From the NCBI GenBank assembly GCA_945901085.1, contig CAMDJV010000011.1:37464-101463 (forward strand): DNA of 64,000 nucleotides, read 5' to 3'. The notes under the pieces were generated by a model, which saw nothing but the letters and a program-made list of their open reading frames with translations, was not told the origin of the DNA and made no database searches. Shown here piece after piece: positions 7,977 through 15,607 of this stretch. The position numbers and the translations under genes are program-made. Origin of the DNA: Rhodovarius crocodyli (lineage in GTDB: Bacteria; Pseudomonadota; Alphaproteobacteria; Acetobacterales; Acetobacteraceae). Every line of letters begins with the position of its first letter. Position 1 is the first letter of the stretch.

Positions 7977-8816
7977 TCACTCGTGATGCGCCACCCCATC
8001 AATCTGGCCGCAGAAATGCAGCAGCGTCTTGGCGCAGGCCACAGGCATGAGCGTTTGGATGGCGTGGAAGCGGGTGGGCAGGTTGACCACGCGAATCCCT
8101 GGAATACCAGCCCGAATCTGCGCCTCCTCATGCCCCGTCACCACGCCCGCGGTGGGGTAAAGCCCAAGCGTGGGCACCGCCACCTTGGTGAGATAGCCCG
8201 AGACATCCACCTTCGAAGCCACGCGGGAGAGGGCGATCAGCACCTCCACCGGTGATTTGCCCATCTCATCGGCATACCAGCGCACCATCGCCGGGTCGGC
8301 ATCCGGCGGAAAGCGGGTGGCGCCATTGACGTAATCCGACCAGCCGCGGCTGCCCATGATCCGCAACGCATCCTGCCAAGTGGCATGGCCGCAGGCAAAG
8401 GCCTCCTGCGTCGCCTTGGGGATGGTGACCGGTGCGGCCAGCAGGGTGAGGCTGCGCAACCGCTCCGGGATGGTCGCCCCCATCACGATGCCCAGAATGC
8501 CGCCCAGTGATTCGCCGCAATAATGCACCGGGCCGCCGCCCAGATGGTCCATGATCGCCACCAGATCTTCGAGAAAACCCTCGACATGGATGTGGCTATC
8601 GGCGTCGAAATCGAAGGTGGATTGCCCCAAGCCGCGCAGATCGGGGCAGACCACCCGGTAGAAGCGTGAGAGATAGGGCACCCAGGCATGCCAGAACACC
8701 GCCGAGCGGCCATAGCCATGCTGCAGGATCAGCCAAGGCGCATCGCGCCACGGGTCGGTATTGTCGTGAATGGTGAGGTGCAGGCTGGGTTTTCCCGGCC
8801 TTTGCAGCATGGGCAT
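7977..8816 (-). CDS. Alpha/beta hydrolase
   Basis: A 279-aa single-domain alpha/beta hydrolase, probably cytosolic. The start is placed at 8816 because AAGGA lies about 8 nt upstream; the open frame extends to 8912 but that extension has no SD and overlaps the upstream gene's end. The oxyanion motif is 'LQHGYG' (31-36), the nucleophile elbow is C-G-E-S103-L-G-G, and the base histidine is likely in 'TRFHAIQT' near the C-terminus; an Asp lies in 'CPDLRGLGQS' (58-67). The fold fits hydrolysis of esters, lactones or enol-lactones; the substrate is unknown. It lies downstream of a second, exported alpha/beta hydrolase. Confidence 0.8.
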   Translation of the reverse strand: MPMLQRPGKPSLHLTIHDNTDPWRDAPWLILQHGYGRSAVFWHAWVPYLSRFYRVVCPDLRGLGQSTFDFDADSHIHVEGFLEDLVAIMDHLGGGPVHYCGESLGGILGIVMGATIPERLRSLTLLAAPVTIPKATQEAFACGHATWQDALRIMGSRGWSDYVNGATRFPPDADPAMVRWYADEMGKSPVEVLIALSRVASKVDVSGYLTKVAVPTLGLYPTAGVVTGHEEAQIRAGIPGIRVVNLPTRFHAIQTLMPVACAKTLLHFCGQIDGVAHHE

Positions 8817-8908
8817 GGCGTTTTCCTTGGATGTCCTGGCGGCAGGATAGGTCGGTTTGCGACGCGCGGGAATCGCCTGAGGTGAAACCGTGGGAGGAAG
8901 CGCCGCCA

Positions 8909-9757
8909 TCAATCGAACAGCATCTCCACCGCGCGCGGCGCCATTCCGCCATTGGAATGGCCAACCCCGGGGACGAAGGCCATGCGCCAGCCAAAGGGCA
9001 CAGCCAGCCTCGCGGCCGCCTCACGCGCGGCCGCGAAAAACGCCTGGCCGCGGCCAAAACGATGCGGGCCTTGCAGCATCGCCTCGGGCGTCTGGCGCAG
9101 GGTGGGGCGGGTGAGGCGAATATCCTGCTCGCCCAGAAGCACCACCGCCGGTCGCGCCAGGCCCCGGCGCAGCGCCGCCTCACCGGCCGTGGTGCCGGCC
9201 AGCCCATAGGGGAAGGCCCGGGTGATATCGGGCCATGTGTAGAAGCCGGCATTGGCGAAGACCATGCGATCCACCCCCTCGGCATCACAAAGCCAATTGT
9301 AGCGATGGGAGAATTGCGAGCCAGCGGAATGGCCATAGAGGTGGAAACGCCCAGCCGAGCCATCCTCACCCACCGCGCGGCGCGCCGCCGCCACCGCCCT
9401 GGGTAGCGCCCAGAAGCTCCAAGCCTCACGCGGGCGGCCGGCGCTGGCGCCATCATTATAGGCGGCAGAGCCGGGATAGGCGGCCTGGCTGAATTCAGGG
9501 CAGACCAGCAGAAAGCCGCGCTGCTCGGCATATGGCGCCCAGGTATCGCGATAGCCCCGCGCGGTGCGGCCCGCGCCATGCAGCACCGCCACCACCGGCC
9601 CGCCGGGGCGCCAGGAAGCGGGGCGATGCAGCCAGACCGGCATCTCGCCGCCGGCACTGGGCTCGACAAAGGTCATGCGCGCCGGCCCCGCGCTGATGGC
9701 CGCCTGGGCAAGAGCGGGGGCCGCCATGGCGGCGGGAAACAAACGGCGGGTGATCAT
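8909..9757 (-). CDS. Exported alpha/beta hydrolase (polyhydroxybutyrate depolymerase/LpqC-like)
   Basis: 282 aa, with an N-terminal signal peptide (residues 1-19, MITRRLFPAAMAAPALAQA; a possible Tat-type RR). The body is an alpha/beta hydrolase: 'VAVLHGAGRTARGY' (57-70) forms the oxyanion region, G-H-S144-A-G-S is the nucleophile elbow, and 'PGVGHSNGG' near the C-terminus carries the catalytic histidine. This resembles esterase/PHB-depolymerase-like proteins acting in the periplasm. It is followed after 92 bp by the cytosolic hydrolase on the same strand, so the two may act in sequence (inference). Confidence 0.75.
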   Translation of the reverse strand: MITRRLFPAAMAAPALAQAAISAGPARMTFVEPSAGGEMPVWLHRPASWRPGGPVVAVLHGAGRTARGYRDTWAPYAEQRGFLLVCPEFSQAAYPGSAAYNDGASAGRPREAWSFWALPRAVAAARRAVGEDGSAGRFHLYGHSAGSQFSHRYNWLCDAEGVDRMVFANAGFYTWPDITRAFPYGLAGTTAGEAALRRGLARPAVVLLGEQDIRLTRPTLRQTPEAMLQGPHRFGRGQAFFAAAREAAARLAVPFGWRMAFVPGVGHSNGGMAPRAVEMLFD

Positions 9758-9810
9758 CAGGGCAATCCCCAGGCGAGGTTAGCAGGTTACGGAAAACCGC
9801 TGCTGGCGGA

Positions 9811-9848
9811 GGGAAGAGCGAAAGGGCTTTGCCCTTTCGCACTCTCCC
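9811..9848. terminator. Long hairpin AGCGAAAGGGC-TTT-GCCCTTTCGC
   Basis: A nearly perfect stem centred on 9829 (GCGAAAGGGC/GCCCTTTCGC), extended by imperfectly paired GGGAAGA/ACTCTCCC. It lies between two minus-strand genes and is the first part of a 317-bp intergenic stretch (9758-10074) whose middle (9870-9970) is very AT-rich and gene-free. Confidence 0.5.
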
Positions 9849-9970
9849 ACCATGAAAACAATGTTCCTGGACCTTTGAATGGTTTTTTTATATAAAATAG
9901 TATTTGAATTTTTGTATAATTAAAAATCATTTTGAGTGAGTCATACTATAAAATTACAAATTAAACGAAG

Positions 9971-10021
9971 GTGCAGGAAACTGAGTTTCCTGCTGGGGTG
10001 CTCGAGGGGCAAAGCCCCTCG
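9971..10021 (-). terminator. Tandem hairpins downstream of the TctC-type receptor gene
   Basis: Two perfect inverted repeats: GCAGGAAACT/AGTTTCCTGC (about 9973-9992) and CGAGGGGC-AAA-GCCCCTCG (about 10003-10021). Read on the minus strand they follow the stop of the gene ending at 10075 and could end its transcript. The second belongs to the GGGGC...GCCCC hairpin type seen elsewhere in the window. Confidence 0.5.
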
Positions 10022-10074
10022 ATCTTATCATCCCACGCTATTGGTTTTTATCAGCCAGTCAGACTATGCGACGT

Positions 10075-11046
10075 TTACACGGCGTCCAATTGCAGCCCCT
10101 CGCGGCGAATGACCTCGCCCCAGCGCCGCGCCTCATCACGCACGAAGCCGGCGAATTCCTCCGGGGTATTGGGGAAGGCCACGCCGCCCAATTCAGCGAA
10201 GCGCGCCTGGGTGGCGGGCATTTCCAGCATGGCGCGGATATCGGCATTGATGCCGCGCAGCGCTGGCTCCGGCAGGCCCGGGGGGGCGAAAATGCCAAAC
10301 CAGGTGTTCACGTCGAAATTGGCCAATTCGCCCCCCGCCTCACGTATGGCCGGGATGTCGGGCAATTGCGGGCTGCGCCCGGCCGAGGTGACTGCTAGGG
10401 CACGCACCCGGCCCGAACGCACCAGTTCGATGATGCCTGTCAGGTTATCGATCGCGAATTTCACATTGCCGGCCAGCAGGTCGGTCTGCATCGGCGCTGA
10501 GCCGCGGAAGGGCACATGCACCGCCTCCACCCCCAGCAATTGCAGCATCCATACGGGGGTGAGATGGGTGGATTGGCCCACCCCGGTCGAGCCAAAAGCG
10601 GCGCGGCCACGCTGGCCACGCAGCCAGGCGACGAATTCCGCCAGATTGCGCGCCGGCACATCATTGTGGCACACCAGCACATTCGGGCCGCGAATGGTGC
10701 CGATGATCGGCGTCTGCTGCGCCATGGTGTAGGGCAGGTTGCGGAACAGCGAATAGGCGATGGCCTGGCTGCCGATATTGCCCGAGAGCAGCGTCAGCCC
10801 ATCGGGCCGGGCGCGGGCCATTTCGGCCGAGCCGATGGTGCCGCCCGCGCCGGGGCGGTTTTCCACCACCACCGGCCCACCCCAGAGGGTTTGCAAATGC
10901 TGCGCCACGATGCGGCCGATGATATCGGTGGTGCCGCCCGGTGCCACCGGCACGATAACGCGCACCGGCCCGGCGGGGCGCCAGGATTGGGCAAAAGCGG
11001 GGGCCGCCAGCAAGGGGGCGGCAAGCAGGCTGCGACGTCGCATCAT
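10075..11046 (-). CDS. Bug/TctC-family periplasmic solute receptor (third-last gene of minus block)
   Basis: 323 aa. The start ATG at 11046 overlaps the upstream stop as ATGA, so the two receptors are translationally coupled; an alternative ATG lies at 11043. The signal peptide is MMRRRSLLAAPLLAAPAFAQ. Diagnostic TctC/Bug features follow: 'RVIVPVAPGGTTDIIGR' (about 29-45), 'VENRPGAGGTIG', 'VHVPFRGSAP' and 'GRVRALAVTSAGRSPQLPDI'. Such proteins capture carboxylates and other small molecules in the periplasm for tripartite tricarboxylate transporters. No TctA or TctB membrane subunit is present here, so the receptor must work with a distant transporter or as a sensor. Confidence 0.88.
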   Translation of the reverse strand: MMRRRSLLAAPLLAAPAFAQSWRPAGPVRVIVPVAPGGTTDIIGRIVAQHLQTLWGGPVVVENRPGAGGTIGSAEMARARPDGLTLLSGNIGSQAIAYSLFRNLPYTMAQQTPIIGTIRGPNVLVCHNDVPARNLAEFVAWLRGQRGRAAFGSTGVGQSTHLTPVWMLQLLGVEAVHVPFRGSAPMQTDLLAGNVKFAIDNLTGIIELVRSGRVRALAVTSAGRSPQLPDIPAIREAGGELANFDVNTWFGIFAPPGLPEPALRGINADIRAMLEMPATQARFAELGGVAFPNTPEEFAGFVRDEARRWGEVIRREGLQLDAV

Positions 11047-12029
11047 GAAATATCCATCTGTAGGCCTTCGCGTTGGATCACGCCGCGCCATTTGGCAATC
11101 TCGGCCTGCACGAAGGCGGAAAAATCGGCCGGGCTGCCGGGCATTGGCACACCGCCCATCTGGGCGAAGCGCGCACGGGTCTCGGCCATGTTGAGGAAGC
11201 TGTTGATCTCGCGGTTCAGCACCGCGATGGCGCCGGGTGGCGTATTGCCATGGGCGAACATGCCGAACCAGGTGTTCACCTCGTAATTCGCCAACTCCGC
11301 CATGGTTTCACGCAGCGGCGGCAGATCGGGCAATTGCGCATTGCGATCGGCCGAGGTCACCGCCAGGGCGCGAACCTGCCCGGCGCGAATCTGCTGCACC
11401 GAGGTGGTGAGATTGTCGAAGCTGAACTGAATATTGCCGGCGACGAGGTCCATCATCAGCGGCCCTGCACCACGGAAGGGCACATGCGTGGCCTCCGTGC
11501 CGGTGAGCTGGCAGAACCACACGCCAGACAGATGCGGCGATTGCCCCACGCCCGAACTGCCATAGGCCAGCTTGCCCGGGTTGGCCTTCAGATGGGCGAC
11601 GAATTCGGGCACGGTACGGGCGGGGATGGAGGGGTGCAGCAGCAGCGCATTCGGCCCGCGGATCATATTGCCCACCGGTGCGAGGCTCTCGGGCCGGTAT
11701 TGCAGGTTGCGGAACAGCGAATAGGCAATGGCCTGCGGGCCGATATTGCCCGAGAGCAGCGTTAGGCCATCGGCGGGGGCGCGCAGCACATCCATGGTGC
11801 CGATGGTGCCACCGCCACCCGAGCGGTTATCGGCCAACGCATTGATCCCGAAGCGGCTTTGCAGATGCTGCGCCAGCATTCGGGCCATGATGTCGGTGGT
11901 GCCGCCGGGGGCTGCGGGGACCACGATGCGCATGGGCTGGGTGGGGCGCCATTCGGCGGCATCACCCTGCGCGCGGGCGATACCGGGCAGGAGCAGGCAG
12001 GCCTGCATGGCCGAACGGCGGTGGAGCAT
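11043..12029 (-). CDS. Bug/TctC-family periplasmic solute receptor
   Basis: 328 aa. The ATG at 12029 is chosen because AGAGGA precedes it and the protein then begins with a signal peptide (MLHRRSAMQACLLLPGIARA). The core shows the same landmarks as the neighbouring paralogue: 'RIVVPAAPGGTTDIMARML', 'GGGGTIG', 'THVPFRGAGP' and 'QVRALAVTSADRNAQLPDLP'. The two proteins share long blocks ('GLTLLSGNIG.QAIAYSLFRN') and look like a tandem duplication that has diverged. The 3' end overlaps the next receptor by 4 bp. A long 5' extension of the open frame (to 12224) is very probably untranslated leader. Confidence 0.88.
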   Translation of the reverse strand: MLHRRSAMQACLLLPGIARAQGDAAEWRPTQPMRIVVPAAPGGTTDIMARMLAQHLQSRFGINALADNRSGGGGTIGTMDVLRAPADGLTLLSGNIGPQAIAYSLFRNLQYRPESLAPVGNMIRGPNALLLHPSIPARTVPEFVAHLKANPGKLAYGSSGVGQSPHLSGVWFCQLTGTEATHVPFRGAGPLMMDLVAGNIQFSFDNLTTSVQQIRAGQVRALAVTSADRNAQLPDLPPLRETMAELANYEVNTWFGMFAHGNTPPGAIAVLNREINSFLNMAETRARFAQMGGVPMPGSPADFSAFVQAEIAKWRGVIQREGLQMDIS

Positions 12030-12328
12030 GGGGTATTCCTCTGGTGTTGGTCTTCTGCCGCGTTTTTGACGCAAGCCAGGGCGGACGAAAAGGCCTAATG
12101 CGCAGCCGAAAAGATCATTCCAACACAATAATTTGTCTTTTCCGGAAAATCGATCACCGCTTCTTGCAATTTTGGGTTTGATCCGTTGCGCAATGGGGCG
12201 TATGGGACGGCCCCTACGAGCCATTGCATCGTAGTGTCACAACGCCGAAATCTGCCACTGCGAAAAACCTTGAGCCGCCGCACGCGACCGGTTCGGCCAT
12301 ATTTTAAGGGAGGTCGGGGCCATCAGCC

Positions 12329-12739
12329 CTGAATTCACCACTGAGCGACACAATTGCACCCGTCTCTATCGCCAAGAAACTCGGTTTCAAGCCCGGCATG
12401 GTATGCGCCGTCATTGATCCGCCCAACGGCATGAAACACGGCCTGCCGGTCTCCACCGCCTCGGAGCCTGAGCTGATTTTGGCCTTCGCGGCCGATCGTG
12501 CGAGCCTCGGCCGCGCTGCCGCCCGCGCGCTTGATCTCTATGGCGTGGGTGGCCGGCTTTGGTTCGCTTATCCGAAAAAGGGCGGGCCGATTCGCTCGGA
12601 TCTCGACCGTGAGCATGGCTGGGAGCCGCTGACCCAGGCTGGGCTGCTGCCCGTGGCGCAGGTGCCGCTGGACAATATCTGGGTCGCGCTGCGCTTCCGC
12701 CTGCGCGAGGAAGTGCCCACACTCACCCGCAAGGTCTGA
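12329..12739 (+). CDS. DUF3052-like protein, start codon uncertain
   Basis: About 113-136 aa. Similarity to DUF3052-type proteins is seen in 'SIAKKLGFKPGM' near the N-terminus, then 'PELILAFAADRASLGRA', 'GRLWFAYPKKGGPIRSDL' and 'NIWVALRFRLREE'. The conserved AKKLG segment lies upstream of the first in-frame ATG (12398). In-frame codons back to the stop at 12305 include no ATG, GTG or TTG; only CTG at 12329 or 12341 (or ATT 12353) could start it, with a possible SD AGGGAGG at 12308-12314. The function of the family is unknown. It sits alone between receptor genes on the opposite strand. Confidence 0.6.
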   Translation: MNSPLSDTIAPVSIAKKLGFKPGMVCAVIDPPNGMKHGLPVSTASEPELILAFAADRASLGRAAARALDLYGVGGRLWFAYPKKGGPIRSDLDREHGWEPLTQAGLLPVAQVPLDNIWVALRFRLREEVPTLTRKV

Positions 12740-12749
12740 GCCGGCAGGT

Positions 12750-13721
12750 TCAGCTTTCCGGCTGAATGCCCTGCCGCCGGATGAGGCCGCCCCAACGGGC
12801 AGCCTCTTCGGCGATAAAGGCGCGAAATTCCGCAGCAGTGCTGGCGGTGACCTGAAAACCGGCGGCCTCCATACGCCCTCGCGCCTCGGGGGCGTCGAGG
12901 GCGCGCCGCGCCTCCATCGCCAGCCGCTCCACCCGCTCGGCCGGCATGCTGGCCGGGCCGATCAGGCCGTTCCAGGCATAGGAGGTGGCGCCGGCCAGGC
13001 CTGCCTCCTGCAGCGTCGGCACATCGGGCAATTGTGGCACCCGGGCCTGCGCGGTCACCGCCAGGGCGCGGGCCTGCCCCTCACGCAATTGCGGCAGAAT
13101 GCCCGAGACGATGATGATAATGGCCTGGATGCGCCCCGCCACCAAATCCACCACCGCCTGGGGAAAGCCGCGATAGGGCACATGCACCATCTCGGTGCCG
13201 GTGCGCGCCATGAGATCCACCATGGCCAAATGCCCGCCGGACCCCGCGCCGACAGAGCCATAGGCAATGGCGGAGGGATTGGCACGGGCATGGGCGATGA
13301 ATTCGGCAAAGCTGCGCGCCGGCAGCGACGGGTGCACCGCCAGCACCTGCCCGGTGCGCGCCAGCAGCGAAATAGGTGCGATGTCGCGCATCGGGTCATA
13401 GGGCAAATTGGCAAACAAGGCCGGTGCCGTGGCGATGGGGCCATTGATGGAGACACCCAGCGTATGGCCATCCGTCGCCTTGGCCACCGCATCGGTGCCG
13501 ATATTGCCCCCTGCCCCCACCCGGTTCTCAATCACGAAGGGCTGGCCGAAGACGGCGCTGAAATGCGGCACCAGTGTGCGGGCCGCGGTATCGGGGGTGG
13601 AGCCACCCGGAAAGGGCACGATGATGCGCACCGGGCGCTCAGGCCACACGCCCTGCGCCCGGGCCAGCATGGGGGTGGCGGCGCCCAGGCTCAGGGCAGC
13701 GCGGCGGGTGATGGGTGGCAT
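12750..13721 (-). CDS. Bug/TctC-family periplasmic solute receptor
   Basis: 323 aa, with GAGGAGA a few bases before the ATG. The N-terminal signal peptide has twin arginines (MPPITRRAALSLGAATPML). Family motifs: 'VRIIVPFPGGSTPDTAART', 'VIENRVGAGGNIG', 'VHVPYRGFPQAVVDLVAGR' and 'GQARALAVTAQARVPQLPDV'. It is more distant from the other two receptors than they are from each other. Upstream on the same strand lie a small unknown gene, a dihydroorotase-type enzyme and a molybdenum hydroxylase subunit, suggesting that it captures the compound degraded by them (inference). Confidence 0.88.
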   Translation of the reverse strand: MPPITRRAALSLGAATPMLARAQGVWPERPVRIIVPFPGGSTPDTAARTLVPHFSAVFGQPFVIENRVGAGGNIGTDAVAKATDGHTLGVSINGPIATAPALFANLPYDPMRDIAPISLLARTGQVLAVHPSLPARSFAEFIAHARANPSAIAYGSVGAGSGGHLAMVDLMARTGTEMVHVPYRGFPQAVVDLVAGRIQAIIIIVSGILPQLREGQARALAVTAQARVPQLPDVPTLQEAGLAGATSYAWNGLIGPASMPAERVERLAMEARRALDAPEARGRMEAAGFQVTASTAAEFRAFIAEEAARWGGLIRRQGIQPES

Positions 13722-13784
13722 GGCGGTCTCCTCGGTCTTGCTCTGGCATAGCCCGAAGCATGGGGGCCAGGCCAGGGCAGCCCC

Positions 13785-14156
13785 CTACCCCACAGCATCC
13801 ACCGCGATAATGCGCCAGGCCCAATCCTCGCCATCCGGGCCCCTTGTGTGCACCGTCTCACCCGGGCGGATAAAGCTGGGGAAGCCGATGGACCACAGGC
13901 TGGCATCATCGAGCGCCAATTCCCCCTCGGGCAGGCGCAAATGCCAGCCGAAATCGGCATCATGCTGCAGGTCGCCCCGGCGATCCGGCGCATCCGGCGC
14001 GTCCAGCCAGGCCGGCCAGGGTGCTGGGTCGGCCAGCCAGGCCTCGGTGCTGGGCCCGCCTTGGAGGTCGAGCGCAAGGTGAATGCGGATGCGCCGCGCC
14101 GAGTCGCCCATCGGGCGGCCAGGGCCGGAGAGCAGGGTCATGGTGATCTCATGCAT
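13785..14156 (-). CDS. Hypothetical protein, 123 aa
   Basis: I do not recognise the family. The protein is acidic and Trp/Pro-rich ('PAPWPAWLDAPDAPDR', 'DADFGWHLRLPEGELALDD', 'WSIGFPSFIRPGETV'), with no signal peptide or membrane helix, and probably a small beta-rich cytosolic domain. It lies 41 bp after the dihydroorotase-type gene and 63 bp before the receptor gene on the same strand, so it is likely part of that operon. The SD is weak. Confidence 0.55.
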   Translation of the reverse strand: MHEITMTLLSGPGRPMGDSARRIRIHLALDLQGGPSTEAWLADPAPWPAWLDAPDAPDRRGDLQHDADFGWHLRLPEGELALDDASLWSIGFPSFIRPGETVHTRGPDGEDWAWRIIAVDAVG

Positions 14157-14197
14157 GGCCCCAGCCTAGCGCATTTGCGCTGTCTTGCGCGGCGGGC

Positions 14198-15517
14198 TTA
14201 CCGAAAGGTGACCAACCCGCCCTGCGGGCTGCCCAGCAGCGTATCATCGCGCATGGCGACATGGCCGCGCACAATGGTGGCCACCGGCCAGCCATGGCAG
14301 AGATGGCCGGCAAAGGGCGTCCAGCCGCAGGGGCTGGCAATCCAGCTTTCCTCGATCCGGCGCTGCGCCTTCATATCCACCAGCGTGACATCGCCATCAT
14401 AGCCCAGCGCCAGCCGGCCCTTGCCCACGGCGCCATAAACCCGCGCCGGGCCTGCCCCCATCACATCCACCAGACGGGTGAGGCTGAGCCGACCGGCGGA
14501 GACATGGTCCAGCATCAGCGGCAGGATGGTTTGCACCCCGGTGAGGCCCGCAGCGGTGGCCGGCCAGGGGCGCTCCTTGGCGGCGCGCGAATGCGGCGCA
14601 TGGTCGGAGCCCACCACATCGATGGTGCCATTGGCCATGGCGGCCCAGGCCGCCGCCATATGGCGCGCGTCGCGGATGGGCGGGTTCATCACGGCATAGC
14701 CGCCCAGCCGGTCATAGGCCTCATCGGTCTGGGTGAGGTGGTTCAGCAGCACCTCCACGGAGGCGATGTCGCGGCATTGGCCCAGGAATTCCAGTTCCTC
14801 GGCGGTGGAGACATGCAGGATATGCGCCGGACGGCCCGTCTTGCGCGCCAGGCCCACCAGGCGCTTGGTGCCGATCAGCGCGCATTCCACATCGCGCCAT
14901 TCAGCATGCAGCCGGTGCGGGCCACCGGCCTCATAGGCTGGCTTGCGGGCCTGCAGCCGATACTCATCCTCAGAGTGATAGGCGATGGGGCGGCGGCCTG
15001 AGCGCATGGCGCGCTCCAACGAGGCATCATCCTCCACCAGCAGGTCGCCCGTGGACGAACCCGCAAAGATCTTCACCGCGCAGACATTGGGCTCGACCTC
15101 CAGCCGGGCGAGGTCATCGAGATTGGACTTCGCACCGCCGACATAAAAACCGATATCGCACCAGGAGCGGCCCTGGGCGTAGCCGCGCTTCCATTCCAAC
15201 TGCTCGGAGGAGGTGATGGAGGGCGTGGTATTGGGCATGTCAAAGACGGTGGCGATGCCGCCCAGCAGCGCCGCCCGCGTGCCGCTCTCCAGGGTTTCAA
15301 CCGAGGCATCGCCCGGGTCCCGCAAATGGACATGGGCGTCGATCATGCCGGGCAGAACATGCAAATGGGCGCAATCGATGCTCTGGGTGGCGCTGGCCAG
15401 CCTCAGGTCGCCAATGGCGGCAATCTTGCCGGCAAGCAGGCCGATATCGGCGCGCGCCTCGCCCCAGGGGAGCACGCATGTGCCGTTCTTCAGGATCAGG
15501 TCGAAATGCTGCGGCAT
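14198..15517 (-). CDS. Dihydroorotase-type cyclic amidohydrolase
   Basis: 439 aa, with AAGGAA 7-8 nt before the ATG. An amidohydrolase of the dihydroorotase/allantoinase type. Metal ligands: H62 and H64 (GMIDAHVHLRDPG), the carboxylysine candidate K149 (AVKIFAGSS), H181 (AYHSEDE), a His in 'HILHVSTAEE' and the Asp of 'VVGSDHAPH'. The 'HVHLRDPG' signature is typical of class I dihydroorotases. Gene context (Mo hydroxylase large subunit upstream, solute receptor downstream) favours catabolism of a cyclic amide over pyrimidine biosynthesis, but a biosynthetic PyrC role cannot be excluded. Confidence 0.85.
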   Translation of the reverse strand: MPQHFDLILKNGTCVLPWGEARADIGLLAGKIAAIGDLRLASATQSIDCAHLHVLPGMIDAHVHLRDPGDASVETLESGTRAALLGGIATVFDMPNTTPSITSSEQLEWKRGYAQGRSWCDIGFYVGGAKSNLDDLARLEVEPNVCAVKIFAGSSTGDLLVEDDASLERAMRSGRRPIAYHSEDEYRLQARKPAYEAGGPHRLHAEWRDVECALIGTKRLVGLARKTGRPAHILHVSTAEELEFLGQCRDIASVEVLLNHLTQTDEAYDRLGGYAVMNPPIRDARHMAAAWAAMANGTIDVVGSDHAPHSRAAKERPWPATAAGLTGVQTILPLMLDHVSAGRLSLTRLVDVMGAGPARVYGAVGKGRLALGYDGDVTLVDMKAQRRIEESWIASPCGWTPFAGHLCHGWPVATIVRGHVAMRDDTLLGSPQGGLVTFR

Positions 15518-15607
15518 GTTGGGTTCCTTATATGGCCACCAAACTGCGACGGCGGGCGGGAAAAATCCACCCGGGCAGCGCCGCCCGCCAATCCATCACC
15601 CAAGCCC

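Noticed and set aside
7832..8050. Plus-strand GTG frame after a G-run
   Set aside because: It overlaps the esterase gene antisense, resembles no family, and the G-run is not a specific SD.
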